Below are positions 8,183-17,099 of a stretch of 64,000 bases of DNA, one piece after another. Location of the stretch: the NCBI GenBank assembly GCA_035249985.1, contig DATFFP010000034.1:11050-75049 (forward strand), read 5' to 3'. Every line of letters begins with the position of its first letter. Positions within the stretch are counted from its first letter, which is position 1. The notes beneath the pieces are model-generated. The model was not told the DNA's origin, did no database searches, and saw only the letters and a program-made list of their open reading frames with translations. A program made the position numbers and the translations under genes. Origin of the DNA: JAICNG01 sp035249985. GTDB lineage: Bacteria; Gemmatimonadota; Gemmatimonadetes; Gemmatimonadales; Gemmatimonadaceae.

Positions 8183-8683
8183 CTAGTTGCTCGACTCTCG
8201 CGCGCGTGATCCAAGCGCGACTGCCTGGGGTGCGACGTGCTGTACTTGTTCGAGCACGTGGACCACGTCGTCGTACGAAACGTCGTCGGATGGAACTACG
8301 GTGACCCTCGCGCGGCGCCCGAGTCCCTCGGTGACCTCGGTGAGGGTCTGTCGCAGCCGAGTAAATGCGGCTTCGTTGGTGGCGTCAGGCCGGCTGATCA
8401 GCGTTTCTCGATCGCCGCGTCGCACTACGAATCGGTGGCGATCGACGCGCACCACGACGTCCGGGCTGGTGGCAGCTACAACCGTCCCTCCATCGGCTCT
8501 GACTGTCCCGGGCGGCGGGACGAGGTCAAAGCTGGCAAGCGCCGACCGAAGTGAGACGGCGCTCAGCAAGCTGAAGAACACGATGGCCGTCAGGATGTCG
8601 ACGAGCGGCACGAGGTTGAGCGGGCCATGCGCCCGTGCGAATTCGCTGCGGCGGGCCTGGAAGCGCGAGCGGGCGAGCGGCAT
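8183..8683 (-). CDS. ExbD/TolR family protein
   Basis: The 166-residue protein has one N-terminal transmembrane helix in the sequence PLNLVPLVDILTAIVFFSLL, with the conserved Asp that carries protons in ExbD/TolR/MotB-type proteins, then a periplasmic domain ending VSYDDVVHVLEQVQHVAPQA, the usual ExbD C-terminal strand-helix. The ATG at 8683 follows GAGGA seven bases upstream; a start at 8737 is possible. There is no ExbB/TolQ partner next to it, so it must work with a distant one. Confidence 0.85.
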   Translation of the reverse strand: MPLARSRFQARRSEFARAHGPLNLVPLVDILTAIVFFSLLSAVSLRSALASFDLVPPPGTVRADGGTVVAATSPDVVVRVDRHRFVVRRGDRETLISRPDATNEAAFTRLRQTLTEVTEGLGRRARVTVVPSDDVSYDDVVHVLEQVQHVAPQAVALGSRARESSN

Positions 8684-8797
8684 ACGTAGTTCCTCGGGAA
8701 GGCTGATCGAAAGGACCTCAAGGGGCGTGCCATGCACTTCGACCTAACGGGCAGGTTACGGCCAAGGTGAGTGTTGCGTCGCGAAGGGCGGGAACTG

Positions 8798-9508
8798 TCA
8801 CGCGCCCTGCACACGCAATGACACCGGGCGCCTCCTCACCAGCCCGATCCCAAAGACGATCATCCACAATGGCAGGAGGTAGTTGTTCACCGCGGCGATG
8901 GGATCCACCAGGGGCGTCACGTTGCGGAACATGCCGACGAGCCCACCCACGGCCGTGGCCACGCCTACGAAGCCGATCCAGCGCGGAACGCCGGTCTCGG
9001 GCTGCAACATGGCGAGCGCCGCAAGGAGGAAGAAGAGATTGACAGAAAGCTCGCCCAGGAATTCACCAACATAGTTCCCAAGGAAGGCGTTCAGGCCATC
9101 GAAGATGGCTCCCAGGGTGGAGCGCATGTCGGGCGTGCCTGTGATGTACGCCTGGGCCAATTCCCAATGGATGCTTGGCCAGCGCATGAGCCCAAGCGTC
9201 ATGCTGATGGCGGCGACGGTGGCGAAGAGCATCGCGACGCGCATGCTTCCCTCGCGTACATCGCGCAAGGCCTGGAATGCTCCGACGCCAGCAGGGATCC
9301 AAATGAGCGGCAGGAGCGCATACGCAGCCCACACCACGCGTCCCGTAAGCCCCATGTCGAGGAGTCGCGGCAGGACCTGCGCCGCGGATCCGTCGAGAAT
9401 ATCAGGGTAATCGAAGCGCACCGCGAGGAACGTGAACACGGCCACAAAGGCGACGGCGCCGCCGATCAGGGCGAGCGCTCCCACGCGAATGGTGGTGGAG
9501 TTGCGCAT
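8798..9508 (-). CDS. DUF4386-like integral membrane protein
   Basis: From the ATG at 9508 the product has 236 residues and six or seven transmembrane helices. A conserved pattern of these proteins is visible: a first helix after MRNSTTIRVGALALIGGAVA, a large loop with SAAQVLPRLL, and a last helix YLLPLWMIVFGIGLVRR. Members are common in environmental bacteria and have no known activity. No ribosome site decides the start strongly; the longer frame to 9883 is low-complexity and probably noncoding. Confidence 0.7.
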   Translation of the reverse strand: MRNSTTIRVGALALIGGAVAFVAVFTFLAVRFDYPDILDGSAAQVLPRLLDMGLTGRVVWAAYALLPLIWIPAGVGAFQALRDVREGSMRVAMLFATVAAISMTLGLMRWPSIHWELAQAYITGTPDMRSTLGAIFDGLNAFLGNYVGEFLGELSVNLFFLLAALAMLQPETGVPRWIGFVGVATAVGGLVGMFRNVTPLVDPIAAVNNYLLPLWMIVFGIGLVRRRPVSLRVQGA

Positions 9509-9549
9509 AACGCGGACATGCTCCCCGGACAAGGTCCGCGGGTCGGATG

Positions 9550-10098
9550 TCAGTTCACGACGACCGAGCCCTGATACACGCCGCCCACCGCCAGCTGCGC
9601 GTCGACCGCCAGCCTCCCCTGTACGCCATTGGAGAAAACGAGACGACCGGTGATCCGCCCGCCAGGCTGAGATCGACCCATGTAAAGCACGTTGGCGCTG
9701 GCCGGTTCCCCGTCGACCGTGCCCTCGAACACGAGCTCCGAGCGGAAGACATCCTCGAACGTTCCGGGCGGATTTGCCGCCACGTCCGCGCACGGCGCGA
9801 AGACCAGCGCGCTCGTCTGTCCCACCGCGGGTCCTTCGATGGTTCCGCTGAACACGAGCTGCCCCCGAACGACGAGCAGGCAATTGCGTCCTCTCGGTGT
9901 CAGCGTGAGCGTCGCGAAGTCGACGATCGCGTCGAAGCTTCCCGACGTCTCGACTCGGCGCGCCGCCAACGCGGGACGATGGAACGGACGGCCGTCCACC
10001 GAGGATGTGGGAGAGGGACTGACGATCCTGCCGCCATCCGCGCAGCCGCCGACGATCAGCAATGCCGTGCCGGTCACAACGACTCGAAGGATGCTCAT
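9550..10098 (-). CDS. Secreted lipoprotein, unknown function
   Basis: The 182-residue product has a lipoprotein signal (LRVVVTGTALLIVGGCADGG) followed by a beta-rich mature domain. Two similar segments, LVFSGTIEGPAVGQTSALVF and LVFEGTVDGEPASANVLY, suggest an internal duplication of a strand-rich unit. ATG at 10098 follows GGGAG at the right distance. No family recognised; the 321 bp upstream hold no gene. Confidence 0.65.
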   Translation of the reverse strand: MSILRVVVTGTALLIVGGCADGGRIVSPSPTSSVDGRPFHRPALAARRVETSGSFDAIVDFATLTLTPRGRNCLLVVRGQLVFSGTIEGPAVGQTSALVFAPCADVAANPPGTFEDVFRSELVFEGTVDGEPASANVLYMGRSQPGGRITGRLVFSNGVQGRLAVDAQLAVGGVYQGSVVVN

Positions 10099-10419
10099 GG
10101 TACTCTCCCGTAAGGACTGTGCCGCCCGTACCCGTCGCCGCTCACTCATCGTCGAGGGAGGCGCATCGGTCACACAATGATGCGCGACGGGGAATTCCGC
10201 CAGACTTGGCTGGGACGCGCCGGGATATGGGGAGGCGCTGCCGCTACCGGCCTAACTACTCTGGGCACGCATGCTGGCGCACACAACGTAGGTCTCCTTG
10301 TTGTGGTTTCTCTGCGGCCATTGGACGAGGGGAGAGGCCATGCACGAGGGAACGATTCCGTCCGGTTGCGGTCTTCTGCGGTTACATGCCCCTGCACCCA
10401 CCAACTCGGACGCAGGCCA
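10099..10419. other. Intergenic stretch without a recognisable gene
   Basis: These 321 bases separate two minus-strand lipoprotein genes. All frames across them are short and of shadow composition. A single GCCTAAC at 10249-10255 is present, but no partner arm was found. I see no clear promoter or terminator. Confidence 0.5.
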
Positions 10420-10794
10420 CTAGTCGCGAACAACGAAGCGGAAGACAACTCGCTTGATGCGCGTCGGCGAGCTCGCGCCGTCAGAGCCGGAGAGGATGTC
10501 GACCTCGGCCTGATCCGATCCGATGAAACCAGGCGCTGGCCGATACACGTACAGCGCGACCCAATTCGTTTCTGCGTTGCGACGGATCTCGCTAATGCTG
10601 TAATGGTTGGCCTGGATCGAGATCCTTGCGCCCTCTTCGTCTCCGCCCACCGTCGAGTATTGATAGGTCTCTGTATTCCTCAATGAGACGCTGACGGTCT
10701 CGACGGGGCTCGACGTCCTGCAACCCTGAACCTGGACGGCGACAGGCAGGAGAAAGGCGACAGCGACCCATCTGTAGAGGCGTAGGCTTGTCAT
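10420..10794 (-). CDS. Small lipoprotein, unknown function
   Basis: The ATG at 10794 gives 124 residues with signal VAVAFLLPVAVQVQGC (lipobox Cys about residue 25). The mature part is polar with beta-like segments such as ISIQANHYSISEIRRNA and RIKRVVFRFVVRD. No recognisable motif. The longer frame to 10857 adds only basic residues. Confidence 0.6.
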   Translation of the reverse strand: MTSLRLYRWVAVAFLLPVAVQVQGCRTSSPVETVSVSLRNTETYQYSTVGGDEEGARISIQANHYSISEIRRNAETNWVALYVYRPAPGFIGSDQAEVDILSGSDGASSPTRIKRVVFRFVVRD

Positions 10795-10947
10795 GTGCGG
10801 TCTCCCGCTGGCGAACCTGGGGATGTAGAACCGAAAACTGGGTGGCCAATTCCTCATCGCGAGTACCCTGGGTGACGGAGGACGGTCACGTCGGCTCGAC
10901 GATCGGGCATCGCGGCCGGTACACTGCTCTCCTGTGGGTCGCGAGGT

Positions 10948-11322
10948 TCATTCTATGATCTTCCAGAAAGAATCCTTGCGCGTGATCTTGCCTTCGACGA
11001 ACTCGAGCAGGTCCACGCCGCGCACTTCGAGCCTCTTTCCCGAGACTGACGTCCCGGTGAGCGTCCATTCGGAGACACCGAAATCGCCGCAGGCCCAGTG
11101 CTGGTCCTCCCCGTAATGCACGTTCGGGATTCCGTCGAAGCGCTTTGCCAGGCCTGCTCGGACATCCTGCTTCCCGACGTACCGATCGCCGCGTGGTCCA
11201 GCACCGCGCGGCATGTAGAACACACAATCGTCTGCGAAGTACTCCATGATGGAGTCCAGATCGTGACGATTGAATGCATCCAGGAATTCCTTCAGGAGCT
11301 CTTCGGTCGCGTGCGTGGGCAT
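10948..11322 (-). CDS. SnoaL-like/NTF2-fold polyketide cyclase-like protein
   Basis: This 124-residue protein begins LKEFLDAFNRHDLDSIMEYF and continues FADDCVFYMPRG, the typical NTF2-like opening of helix, hinge and first strand; later SEWTLTGTSVSGKRLEVRG and EFVEGKITRKDSFWK give the curved sheet. Members act as isomerases, cyclases or simple ligand binders. The function here is unknown. It stands alone, with about 190 bases to the next gene upstream. Confidence 0.85.
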   Translation of the reverse strand: MPTHATEELLKEFLDAFNRHDLDSIMEYFADDCVFYMPRGAGPRGDRYVGKQDVRAGLAKRFDGIPNVHYGEDQHWACGDFGVSEWTLTGTSVSGKRLEVRGVDLLEFVEGKITRKDSFWKIIE

Positions 11323-11510
11323 GGGAGAGTCTCAGCGCATGACGTCTGGGTGAGATAAGAGAGCCTACCTAACGCCGCCATTCGACGGCGGTGGCGCGAG
11401 ACGGATTTCCACCGTGATGGCCACCATCTCGAACCGTAAGGGCAAACGGGGATGGCAGCGAGGGGCCGCTCCACGACGCACCGCGAGCCAGATGGGACGC
11501 GCTGCCTGAC

Positions 11511-12929
11511 TTAGCGATCGGTCAAGTGGTCGTGTGACACGCGTATCCCGCGCATCGTCACGACATGTCTTCCGTCTTGATGGACCGTCAGCGTGTATCG
11601 CACGGATCCATCCGAGCGTTGCACGAAGAAGCCGGGCGCGTAGGATCGCCGACCGCTGCGGAGGAGCTCCAGATGTATGTCATGGGCCGCCTCAATATCC
11701 TCGCGGAGCGCGCCGGGCGGAGCGAGTTGCGCGGCATGCGCGAGCAGATCGATGCTTCCTTGCCAGACCGTGCTATCCGGCGTAACCAACGCAGCGACCT
11801 CCACTACTGCGACATGCCCTTGCGACTCGCGCGCCGCATCGCCGAAGTCTGCAATCTCGCGCCCGAGATCATCGAGGGATAACGCTGTCTGAGTAGCCAG
11901 GTAGTAACCGACAGCGCGAGAGTCCAGCTCGCGGGCGCGCCATTCGCGGTCCGCCTCGGTCAGCGTCGTGAGTACGCTGGTTGGACGTAGCGCAGTTCTG
12001 GCGAAGAAGATGAGGCTATCTCCGGTGGGCAAGACAACAGCGAGTCTATACGTGCCGGCCACAGGACTCCGGAGTGCTCTCACCCGTTCCAGCTCGGCCT
12101 CCCAGAAAGCGCTGTGAAGAATCGTCGCGGCGGGGAATCGTGAGGCTTCGTCAGGATGATCGCGCATCCACTGTCGCAGCGGCGCCAGCGCGATCTCTCC
12201 CGAGCTCTTTACGGCTCCGGACGCGGGAAGAACGTTATACAGGCCAAGTAGCTGCTCCGGCGTGAGCCCCTCGTGAGGTCCGCCGCTGTCGTACATTCGA
12301 CGTATCAGCCCGCCCTCGCGCTCGAACGCCCAGGGGTAAGGAGTCGCCCGCGGCGCGTGGACGTCGAGGGTCGGTATGCCGGCGACCCAATCCACTGAGT
12401 CGCGTAGCACCGCCGAGAATAATCCGCGGGTCGTTGGGGGCACCCATCGCGCACTCTTGGACCACGGTACGGGGTGACAGTCCGCCGCATAATCCCAGGG
12501 GACGAGAACAACCTGACGCACTTCGCCAACGAGAGCACGGAGAGCCTGCGGTCCGGCGCCCGTGCCTAACTGTTCGACGGCGACGACCTGACCATATATG
12601 GGCCGGTCAGCACCCCGGCCGAAGTGTCCGTGATCTATCCGATAGTCTACCTTCCCAGCCCCGGTGGCGAGTGTATCAGACTGCGCGACGCCCACAAAGT
12701 CCACCTCCCTCTCGCCGCGTGTTCCCCAGAACGCAGTCTTGCTGCAAGCCGGGACCGCCAGCGCGTCCCGTCCGAAGAAGACGACGAGACACGCAACGAC
12801 ACACGCCCCGACGCTGGCACGGAAAACCCACGCCGGCGACGTGCGCCAAGCGCGCGGTCTCAAGACGGCTGCCTCACTCAACGGGCGCGGCATGGTCCAG
12901 GCTGCGGGTGCTAACCCCAGCGGACGCAT
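11511..12929 (-). CDS. Membrane-anchored protein coupled to the kinase gene, unknown function
   Basis: The ATG at 12927-12929 overlaps the kinase stop by one base (TGATG), fixing a 472-residue product. A hydrophobic segment near residues 40-57 (VFRASVGACVVACLVVFFG) is a likely anchor or signal. The exported part has no domain that I recognise; it contains DYAADCHPVPWSKSARWVPP and a long helical region. Because it is translated right after the kinase, it may be a substrate or an output protein of it. Confidence 0.65.
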   Translation of the reverse strand: MRPLGLAPAAWTMPRPLSEAAVLRPRAWRTSPAWVFRASVGACVVACLVVFFGRDALAVPACSKTAFWGTRGEREVDFVGVAQSDTLATGAGKVDYRIDHGHFGRGADRPIYGQVVAVEQLGTGAGPQALRALVGEVRQVVLVPWDYAADCHPVPWSKSARWVPPTTRGLFSAVLRDSVDWVAGIPTLDVHAPRATPYPWAFEREGGLIRRMYDSGGPHEGLTPEQLLGLYNVLPASGAVKSSGEIALAPLRQWMRDHPDEASRFPAATILHSAFWEAELERVRALRSPVAGTYRLAVVLPTGDSLIFFARTALRPTSVLTTLTEADREWRARELDSRAVGYYLATQTALSLDDLGREIADFGDAARESQGHVAVVEVAALVTPDSTVWQGSIDLLAHAAQLAPPGALREDIEAAHDIHLELLRSGRRSYAPGFFVQRSDGSVRYTLTVHQDGRHVVTMRGIRVSHDHLTDR

Positions 12930-15601
12930 CAGGCGCCACCCGCAATGAGACGTTCGAAGCCGGGGTGACCGCGCAGCGGGCCCCACGAGGGGTCGGCGCG
13001 CAGGAGCGCCCGCGAGATGAAGAACCCGTTCGGCTCTTCGAGCACCTCCGCCAGCCGAGCGACGGCGACGTCGCGGCGCCCGGCCAGGACCTCGAGGTAC
13101 GCCGTTTGGCAGAGCGCCGCCCCCCGGAGGAAGGCGTTAGGCATGCGTCGCACGTCGACGACATAGCGGTCGAGCACGCGCGCGGCCTCGGCGGTACGCC
13201 CGCGGTAGGCGAAGGCCTCGGCGAGCATCGCCGGGCGGCTGAACCGCCAAAGAAGCCGCGTCGAGAGATCCACACCGGGTCGGCGTGAAGGGTCCAGCAA
13301 GCCAATGATCGAATCGGCGTGGATGCGCGCCCGATCCAATCGCCCCGCGCGGGCGTAGTGTCGTAGCTTCATGAAGTGATACAACTCCCGTGTGGTATCC
13401 CCGCTTGCGGCGAACCCCTCGAACGTGAGAGTGTCCTTCGCCTGGAGAGCGGCCGGTGGCAGGACGAGACTCCATAACCCCTGCCCGACATTCGTGTCCG
13501 GTATGCGCGCCAGTACCGCCGTGCCGACTGAGGGTCCGGCCCGCTCCAGTACGCGCCGGGCGGCTGCGGTGTCGGCGCGCCAGAGCAGATACGACGTGGC
13601 CTGCACGGCGTAGGCGATGATGTTCTCGGGACTCAGCGCGATCTCGCGGTCGCGCGCCTGGATGGCCTGCTCGTACCGGTCAAGCGCGTCGTAGAGCCCG
13701 GCGAGATCCGCTGGCGGGTCGGGGGAGCGCGGGTCGAGGCGCTCGGCACGCTCGAGGGTAGCAACTGCGTCCTCGTATCGGCCGAGCGCCCGCTGCACAT
13801 GGCTCAGCTGAACGAGGAGCACGGGGTCGGCGGGCGCCTCGCGCACCGCGGCGCTCGCGGCTGGGAGAGCGTCCTCCAGGCGGCCGACGGCGAGCAGGTA
13901 CGAGGCGTGGGCACGCTGCGACTCTGCGAGTCCCGGCGCGAGCGCGACGGCTCGCTCGGCGCTCGAACGTGCCTTGGTCAGCTGCCCTGGGTCGCCGCTG
14001 AAGGTGAGAGTGGCGAGGTACGCGCGCGCCAGGGCAGCGTGTGCAGCGGCGAAGGTTGGGTCGAGGGCGACCGCGCGCTCGAGCTCTGTGACGGCCGCCC
14101 GCCGTCCTGGCGCGGAGTACCGCCCGGCGCGAGAGCTGGCGGCGAGCCCGCGCAGGTAGGCGTCGTACGCGGCGAGGTTCTCGGTGGGCCGTGCGGTCAC
14201 GGCGCGCCGCTCGCGAGCGAGGAGCGTCACGTCGAGCGCGGCGGCGACGCGCTCGGCCACGCTCGACTGCATGCGGAAGACGTCCTCGAGCGGCCCCTCG
14301 TAGGGCTCCGTCCACACGGTCGACTGGTCGGAGGCTCGCACCAGCTCGGGGCTCACTCGCACGCGGCCAGCGCCGTTAGGCGTGCGTTCCCACCGGACGG
14401 TGCCGGTGAGCAGGTGCGTTGCACCCAGCTCGCGCGCGATCTCGCGCGGACCCTTCGTCGTCCCCTTGTACTGCCGCGCACTCGTCCGTCCGATCACGCG
14501 CAGCCCGGACACGCCGGCGAGGCGACCCGTCACCTCGTCGGTGAGCCCGTCGGCGAAGTACGCGTCGCTGGGCGAGCCCAGGTTCTCGAAGGGCAGAACG
14601 ACCAGGACCGGTGGGGCGGAAGCGGACGTGCGACGGAGTGCGAACGTCGCAAGCGCGGCGACGATGGCGACCGTGAGCACCACGAGTGCCGCAAGCGCGC
14701 GCCGGCGGGGAGCGCTGCCTAACCAGGCAACGGCCGGCGGGGTCCTCGCACCAGGCGTCGCGGTGGTGTCGAGCACCCGGATGACCTCGGCGGCGGTCTG
14801 AGGCCGGTCGTTGGGGGCCTTCGCGAGGAGGCGCGCGACGAGGGCACCGAGCGCTGGCGGCACGTCAGGGCGGTGCTCAGCGAGCGGCACTGGAGTCTCA
14901 GTGAGATGCGCGACCAGCGTCGCCTGTGGGGGGCGCCCAGCGAACGGATGCGCTCCCGCAAGTAATTCGTACGCAATGAGGCCGAGCGCATACAGATCGG
15001 CGCGATGATCAGTCGCGGGATCGCCCGCCGCCTGCTCGGGCGCCATGTACAGCGGCGTCCCGAGGACGGTGTTGGTCGCAGTGATGGAGCCCGTTGCGGC
15101 GGCCGCCTCCGAAAGCGCTGTAGCGATCCCGAAATCGGCAACGGTCGCATGGCCACCGGAAAGCAGCACGTTCTCCGGTTTCAGGTCCCGATGCACCACG
15201 CCCTGCCCATGCGCATATTCCATGGCATCCGCGAGCTCGCGGATGAGGCGCAGCGCGTCCGACAATGGAAGCCGTCCCTCTCGCGCGAGCCGCTGACGCA
15301 GCGATTCGCCCTCGATGTACGGCATTGTGTAGTAGAGCAGCCGTCCCGTTTCACCAGCGGTGAATAGCGGCACCACGTGCGGGTGCTGCAGACGGGCGGC
15401 GAGCCGGACCTCGCGCTCGAATCGGGAGGCGGACACGGTTGCGGCCATGTCGGGGTGCAGCACCTTCACGACGACGCGCCGGCCGAGCCGCGCGTCCTGG
15501 GCCACGAAGACCCGGCTCATTCCGCCACCGCCGAGCTCGCGCTCGAGCGTGTAGTTGACGCCGAGCGTCGTCTGTAGCTGCTCGCGCAGGTCGGTGCTCA
15601 C
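12929..15601 (-). CDS. Serine/threonine protein kinase with TolB/FlgO-like and TPR regions
   Basis: The 890-residue protein starts with a Hanks-type kinase domain (about 17-275): glycine loop GGGGMSRVF, lysine in VVVKVLHP, HRDLKPENVLL catalytic loop and DFG in VADFGIA, then GTPLYMAPEQ. A transmembrane helix (about 304-322, LAALVVLTVAIVAALATFAL) follows. The outer part contains VLPFENLGSPSDAYFADGLT, typical of the adenylate-cyclase-associated TolB/FlgO-like domain, then TPR-like helical repeats (ALARAYLATLTF, LVQLSHVQRALGRYEDAV). It is a membrane-spanning kinase that could sense through the TPR part. It is coupled to 11511-12929. Confidence 0.93.
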   Translation of the reverse strand: MSTDLREQLQTTLGVNYTLERELGGGGMSRVFVAQDARLGRRVVVKVLHPDMAATVSASRFEREVRLAARLQHPHVVPLFTAGETGRLLYYTMPYIEGESLRQRLAREGRLPLSDALRLIRELADAMEYAHGQGVVHRDLKPENVLLSGGHATVADFGIATALSEAAAATGSITATNTVLGTPLYMAPEQAAGDPATDHRADLYALGLIAYELLAGAHPFAGRPPQATLVAHLTETPVPLAEHRPDVPPALGALVARLLAKAPNDRPQTAAEVIRVLDTTATPGARTPPAVAWLGSAPRRRALAALVVLTVAIVAALATFALRRTSASAPPVLVVLPFENLGSPSDAYFADGLTDEVTGRLAGVSGLRVIGRTSARQYKGTTKGPREIARELGATHLLTGTVRWERTPNGAGRVRVSPELVRASDQSTVWTEPYEGPLEDVFRMQSSVAERVAAALDVTLLARERRAVTARPTENLAAYDAYLRGLAASSRAGRYSAPGRRAAVTELERAVALDPTFAAAHAALARAYLATLTFSGDPGQLTKARSSAERAVALAPGLAESQRAHASYLLAVGRLEDALPAASAAVREAPADPVLLVQLSHVQRALGRYEDAVATLERAERLDPRSPDPPADLAGLYDALDRYEQAIQARDREIALSPENIIAYAVQATSYLLWRADTAAARRVLERAGPSVGTAVLARIPDTNVGQGLWSLVLPPAALQAKDTLTFEGFAASGDTTRELYHFMKLRHYARAGRLDRARIHADSIIGLLDPSRRPGVDLSTRLLWRFSRPAMLAEAFAYRGRTAEAARVLDRYVVDVRRMPNAFLRGAALCQTAYLEVLAGRRDVAVARLAEVLEEPNGFFISRALLRADPSWGPLRGHPGFERLIAGGA

Positions 15602-15721
15602 CAGTGGCCGCGCCTGAAGTCGACCGCGCGAACATAGAGCGTGAGCCTAGAAAAGGCTAACTTCGGCACTGCCCACGCCCATGACTCCCCACCGCCGCGA
15701 GTCGGCTACTGGCGGTGCTCC

Positions 15722-16006
15722 CTATCGCCTCGGACTTCGGCATGGTTCGTCGTCGGCATAACGCTGCGCCCACCTGCGCACCAGCGCGACAGGGGTAAAT
15801 GTGATGGCTACCGCATAAACATCGTGCTCGTCAGGTGCAATCGTCAGGCGGCCCAAACGCTCGGCCTGCTCGGGCGGAAGGCGCGCGGGCTCGGAGCGCA
15901 AACTCGTGCCCTTATCCGCGTCTCGGAACTCGAAGCGAAATCCATGCGGCGTGAGCGCCGGGGCGAGGATCTCGACTCCTTGTTGCAGCGTGGCGGAAAC
16001 GTCCAT
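15722..16006 (-). CDS. Small cassette-like protein ending in an attC-like repeat
   Basis: The 94-residue frame begins 23 bases from repeat A. The N-terminal segment LQQGVEILAPALTPHGFRFE resembles unannotated bacterial small proteins with a PHGF core. The last ~40 residues are encoded by the neighbouring attC-like repeat (15756-15849), so the original C-terminus may have been lost or may end inside the repeat, as in integron cassettes. Function unknown. Confidence 0.45.
   Translation of the reverse strand: MDVSATLQQGVEILAPALTPHGFRFEFRDADKGTSLRSEPARLPPEQAERLGRLTIAPDEHDVYAVAITFTPVALVRRWAQRYADDEPCRSPRR
15756..15849 (-). repeat. attC-like repeat Z (short form)
   Basis: The plus strand begins GCATAAC, then GCTGCG and CCCACCTGCG, and ends CAGGTGCAATCGTCAGGC. 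It contains GTGATGGCTACC, which is also in repeat C, and ACATC. CACCTG near one end pairs with CAGGTG near the other. It is about 40 bp shorter than repeats A-C. Read on the minus strand it starts GCCTGAC and ends GTTATGC, the arrangement of an integron attC site. Confidence 0.55.
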
Positions 16007-16028
16007 AAAAGAAAATGTCAGCGAAACT

Positions 16029-16164
16029 GCAGAACGCCTCGGCTCAAGTGCAGGCGGCTTCTCAGACGGCGTGCCAAGCCGCGCCGGCGCAGTCGCGCTT
16101 CAAGGAAGGTCAGACGTGATAAATACCTTGGGACATCGCGCCCGCCAGGGGCAACTAGTCATGC
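16029..16164 (-). repeat. attC-like repeat A
   Basis: This 136-bp repeat starts GCAGAACGCCTCGG, has GTGCAGGCGGCTTCT (shared with repeat B), CTTCAAGGA, GTCAGACGTGAT (shared with C), ATACCTTGGGACATCGCGCC (close to B) and ends CAACTAGTCATGC. The stop codon of the gene at 16159-16833 lies inside its right end. The terminal boxes are more degenerate than in repeat B. Confidence 0.6.
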
Positions 16165-16833
16165 GGACGCAAGGGGATGCCGTGGGGCAAGGTTTCCTCG
16201 TGCGCCCCACCAGACCGCCCACAATGTGATAATGATCTGCGCGAAGATAATCGTGACAAGGACCAGTGGCCGACCAGCGAGCCATTCCTCGGGGCCGGGG
16301 ATGGCGGCGAAGAAGAGCGACAGGTTCGCGAGATTGAAGCCCACAATAATGGCAAGCAAGGCGCGACTACCGCGGAAGACGCGCCAGCAGAAAATCCCGT
16401 AGCCCAATTCAAGCAGAAAGGCGAGCGCGGGCATACGCTCGTACAGGAAGGTTCCGTACTTCGGCGCCTCTGGAGAGGGCCAGAGTGGGATATCGCCGTT
16501 GTGCGTCGCGAGATCGAGCACGATATGCGAGATGATACCCAGTGCCACCAAGGCGCCGAGACGCGGTCGACCAGCGAGCGCGCCCACGGCCCAGGCGAGG
16601 AGGGCGGCGCCCAAGACCGTGAGCACCGAATGTGAGAAAGGCATGTACGCGAGGTGTATGTCACCAAGATCACGCACGATGGCGTCGGTGGTCGTGCGCT
16701 CGACTCTCAGGTAGTGCAGGACTACCCACGCGAGCTCGACGGCCTGGACGGAGAGCAGCAGCGGAACGAACGGGACTGAAGGATCCCGACGCTGGAGCAG
16801 AAGGGCCGTTGCGGCGTGATTGATCGCGAACAT
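16159..16833 (-). CDS. Membrane metal-dependent hydrolase-like protein (YdjM/DUF457 type)
   Basis: From the ATG at 16833 the product has 224 residues and six or seven hydrophobic segments. It opens MFAINHAATALLLQRR and has FSHSVLTVLGAALL and IISHIVLDLATHN, the His/Asp motifs in or next to helices of the YdjM (LexA-regulated membrane hydrolase) family. Reported members are membrane-bound metal-dependent hydrolases; the substrate is unknown. The last residues (RHPLASA) and the stop lie in repeat A, and repeat B lies 62 bases upstream of the start, so it looks like a gene cassette. Confidence 0.75.
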   Translation of the reverse strand: MFAINHAATALLLQRRDPSVPFVPLLLSVQAVELAWVVLHYLRVERTTTDAIVRDLGDIHLAYMPFSHSVLTVLGAALLAWAVGALAGRPRLGALVALGIISHIVLDLATHNGDIPLWPSPEAPKYGTFLYERMPALAFLLELGYGIFCWRVFRGSRALLAIIVGFNLANLSLFFAAIPGPEEWLAGRPLVLVTIIFAQIIITLWAVWWGARGNLAPRHPLASA

Positions 16834-16894
16834 GGCGTTCAAGGCGAGAGGATCTCTCTGTCAGGCGCCCTTCCATATGGCAGACTCCGCGTCC

Positions 16895-17029
16895 GCATAA
16901 CGCCGCGTTCACCTGCAGGCGGCTTTCGGAAGGTGGGTAAACGGCCGCCGTCGTCGTTGCACTTCAGGGGGATCCAAGGCGATGAATACCTTGGACATCG
17001 CGCCTGACGGGTCCACCAACTAGTTAGGC
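16895..17029 (-). repeat. attC-like repeat B
   Basis: This 135-bp repeat is the best attC candidate. On the plus strand it begins GCATAACGCCGCGTTCACC, continues TGCAGGCGGC and ends CGCCTGACGGG, then CAACTAGTTAGGC. On the minus strand it runs GCCTAAC (RYYYAAC) to GTTATGC (close to GTTRRRY), and the arms ACC-G-CAGGCG pair imperfectly. The centre carries ATACCTTGGACATC, shared with A and C. It lies 71 bases after the stop of the methyltransferase gene. Confidence 0.65.
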
Positions 17030-17099
17030 GACATGCTGCGCGATCTCGGCAATCGTCGAGCGTATCGCCGCAATGCGGACCCCATGCACGCTCGTTCGA

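Noticed and set aside
10099..10419. Minus-strand frame at 10170-10448 as a gene
   Set aside because: Pro/Arg-rich, no start signal, overlaps the lipoprotein gene end.
11366..11517. Further attC-like site after the 11511 gene
   Set aside because: ACCTAACGCC at one end fits, but the opposite end (GACTTAGCG) and the centre do not match the repeat family.
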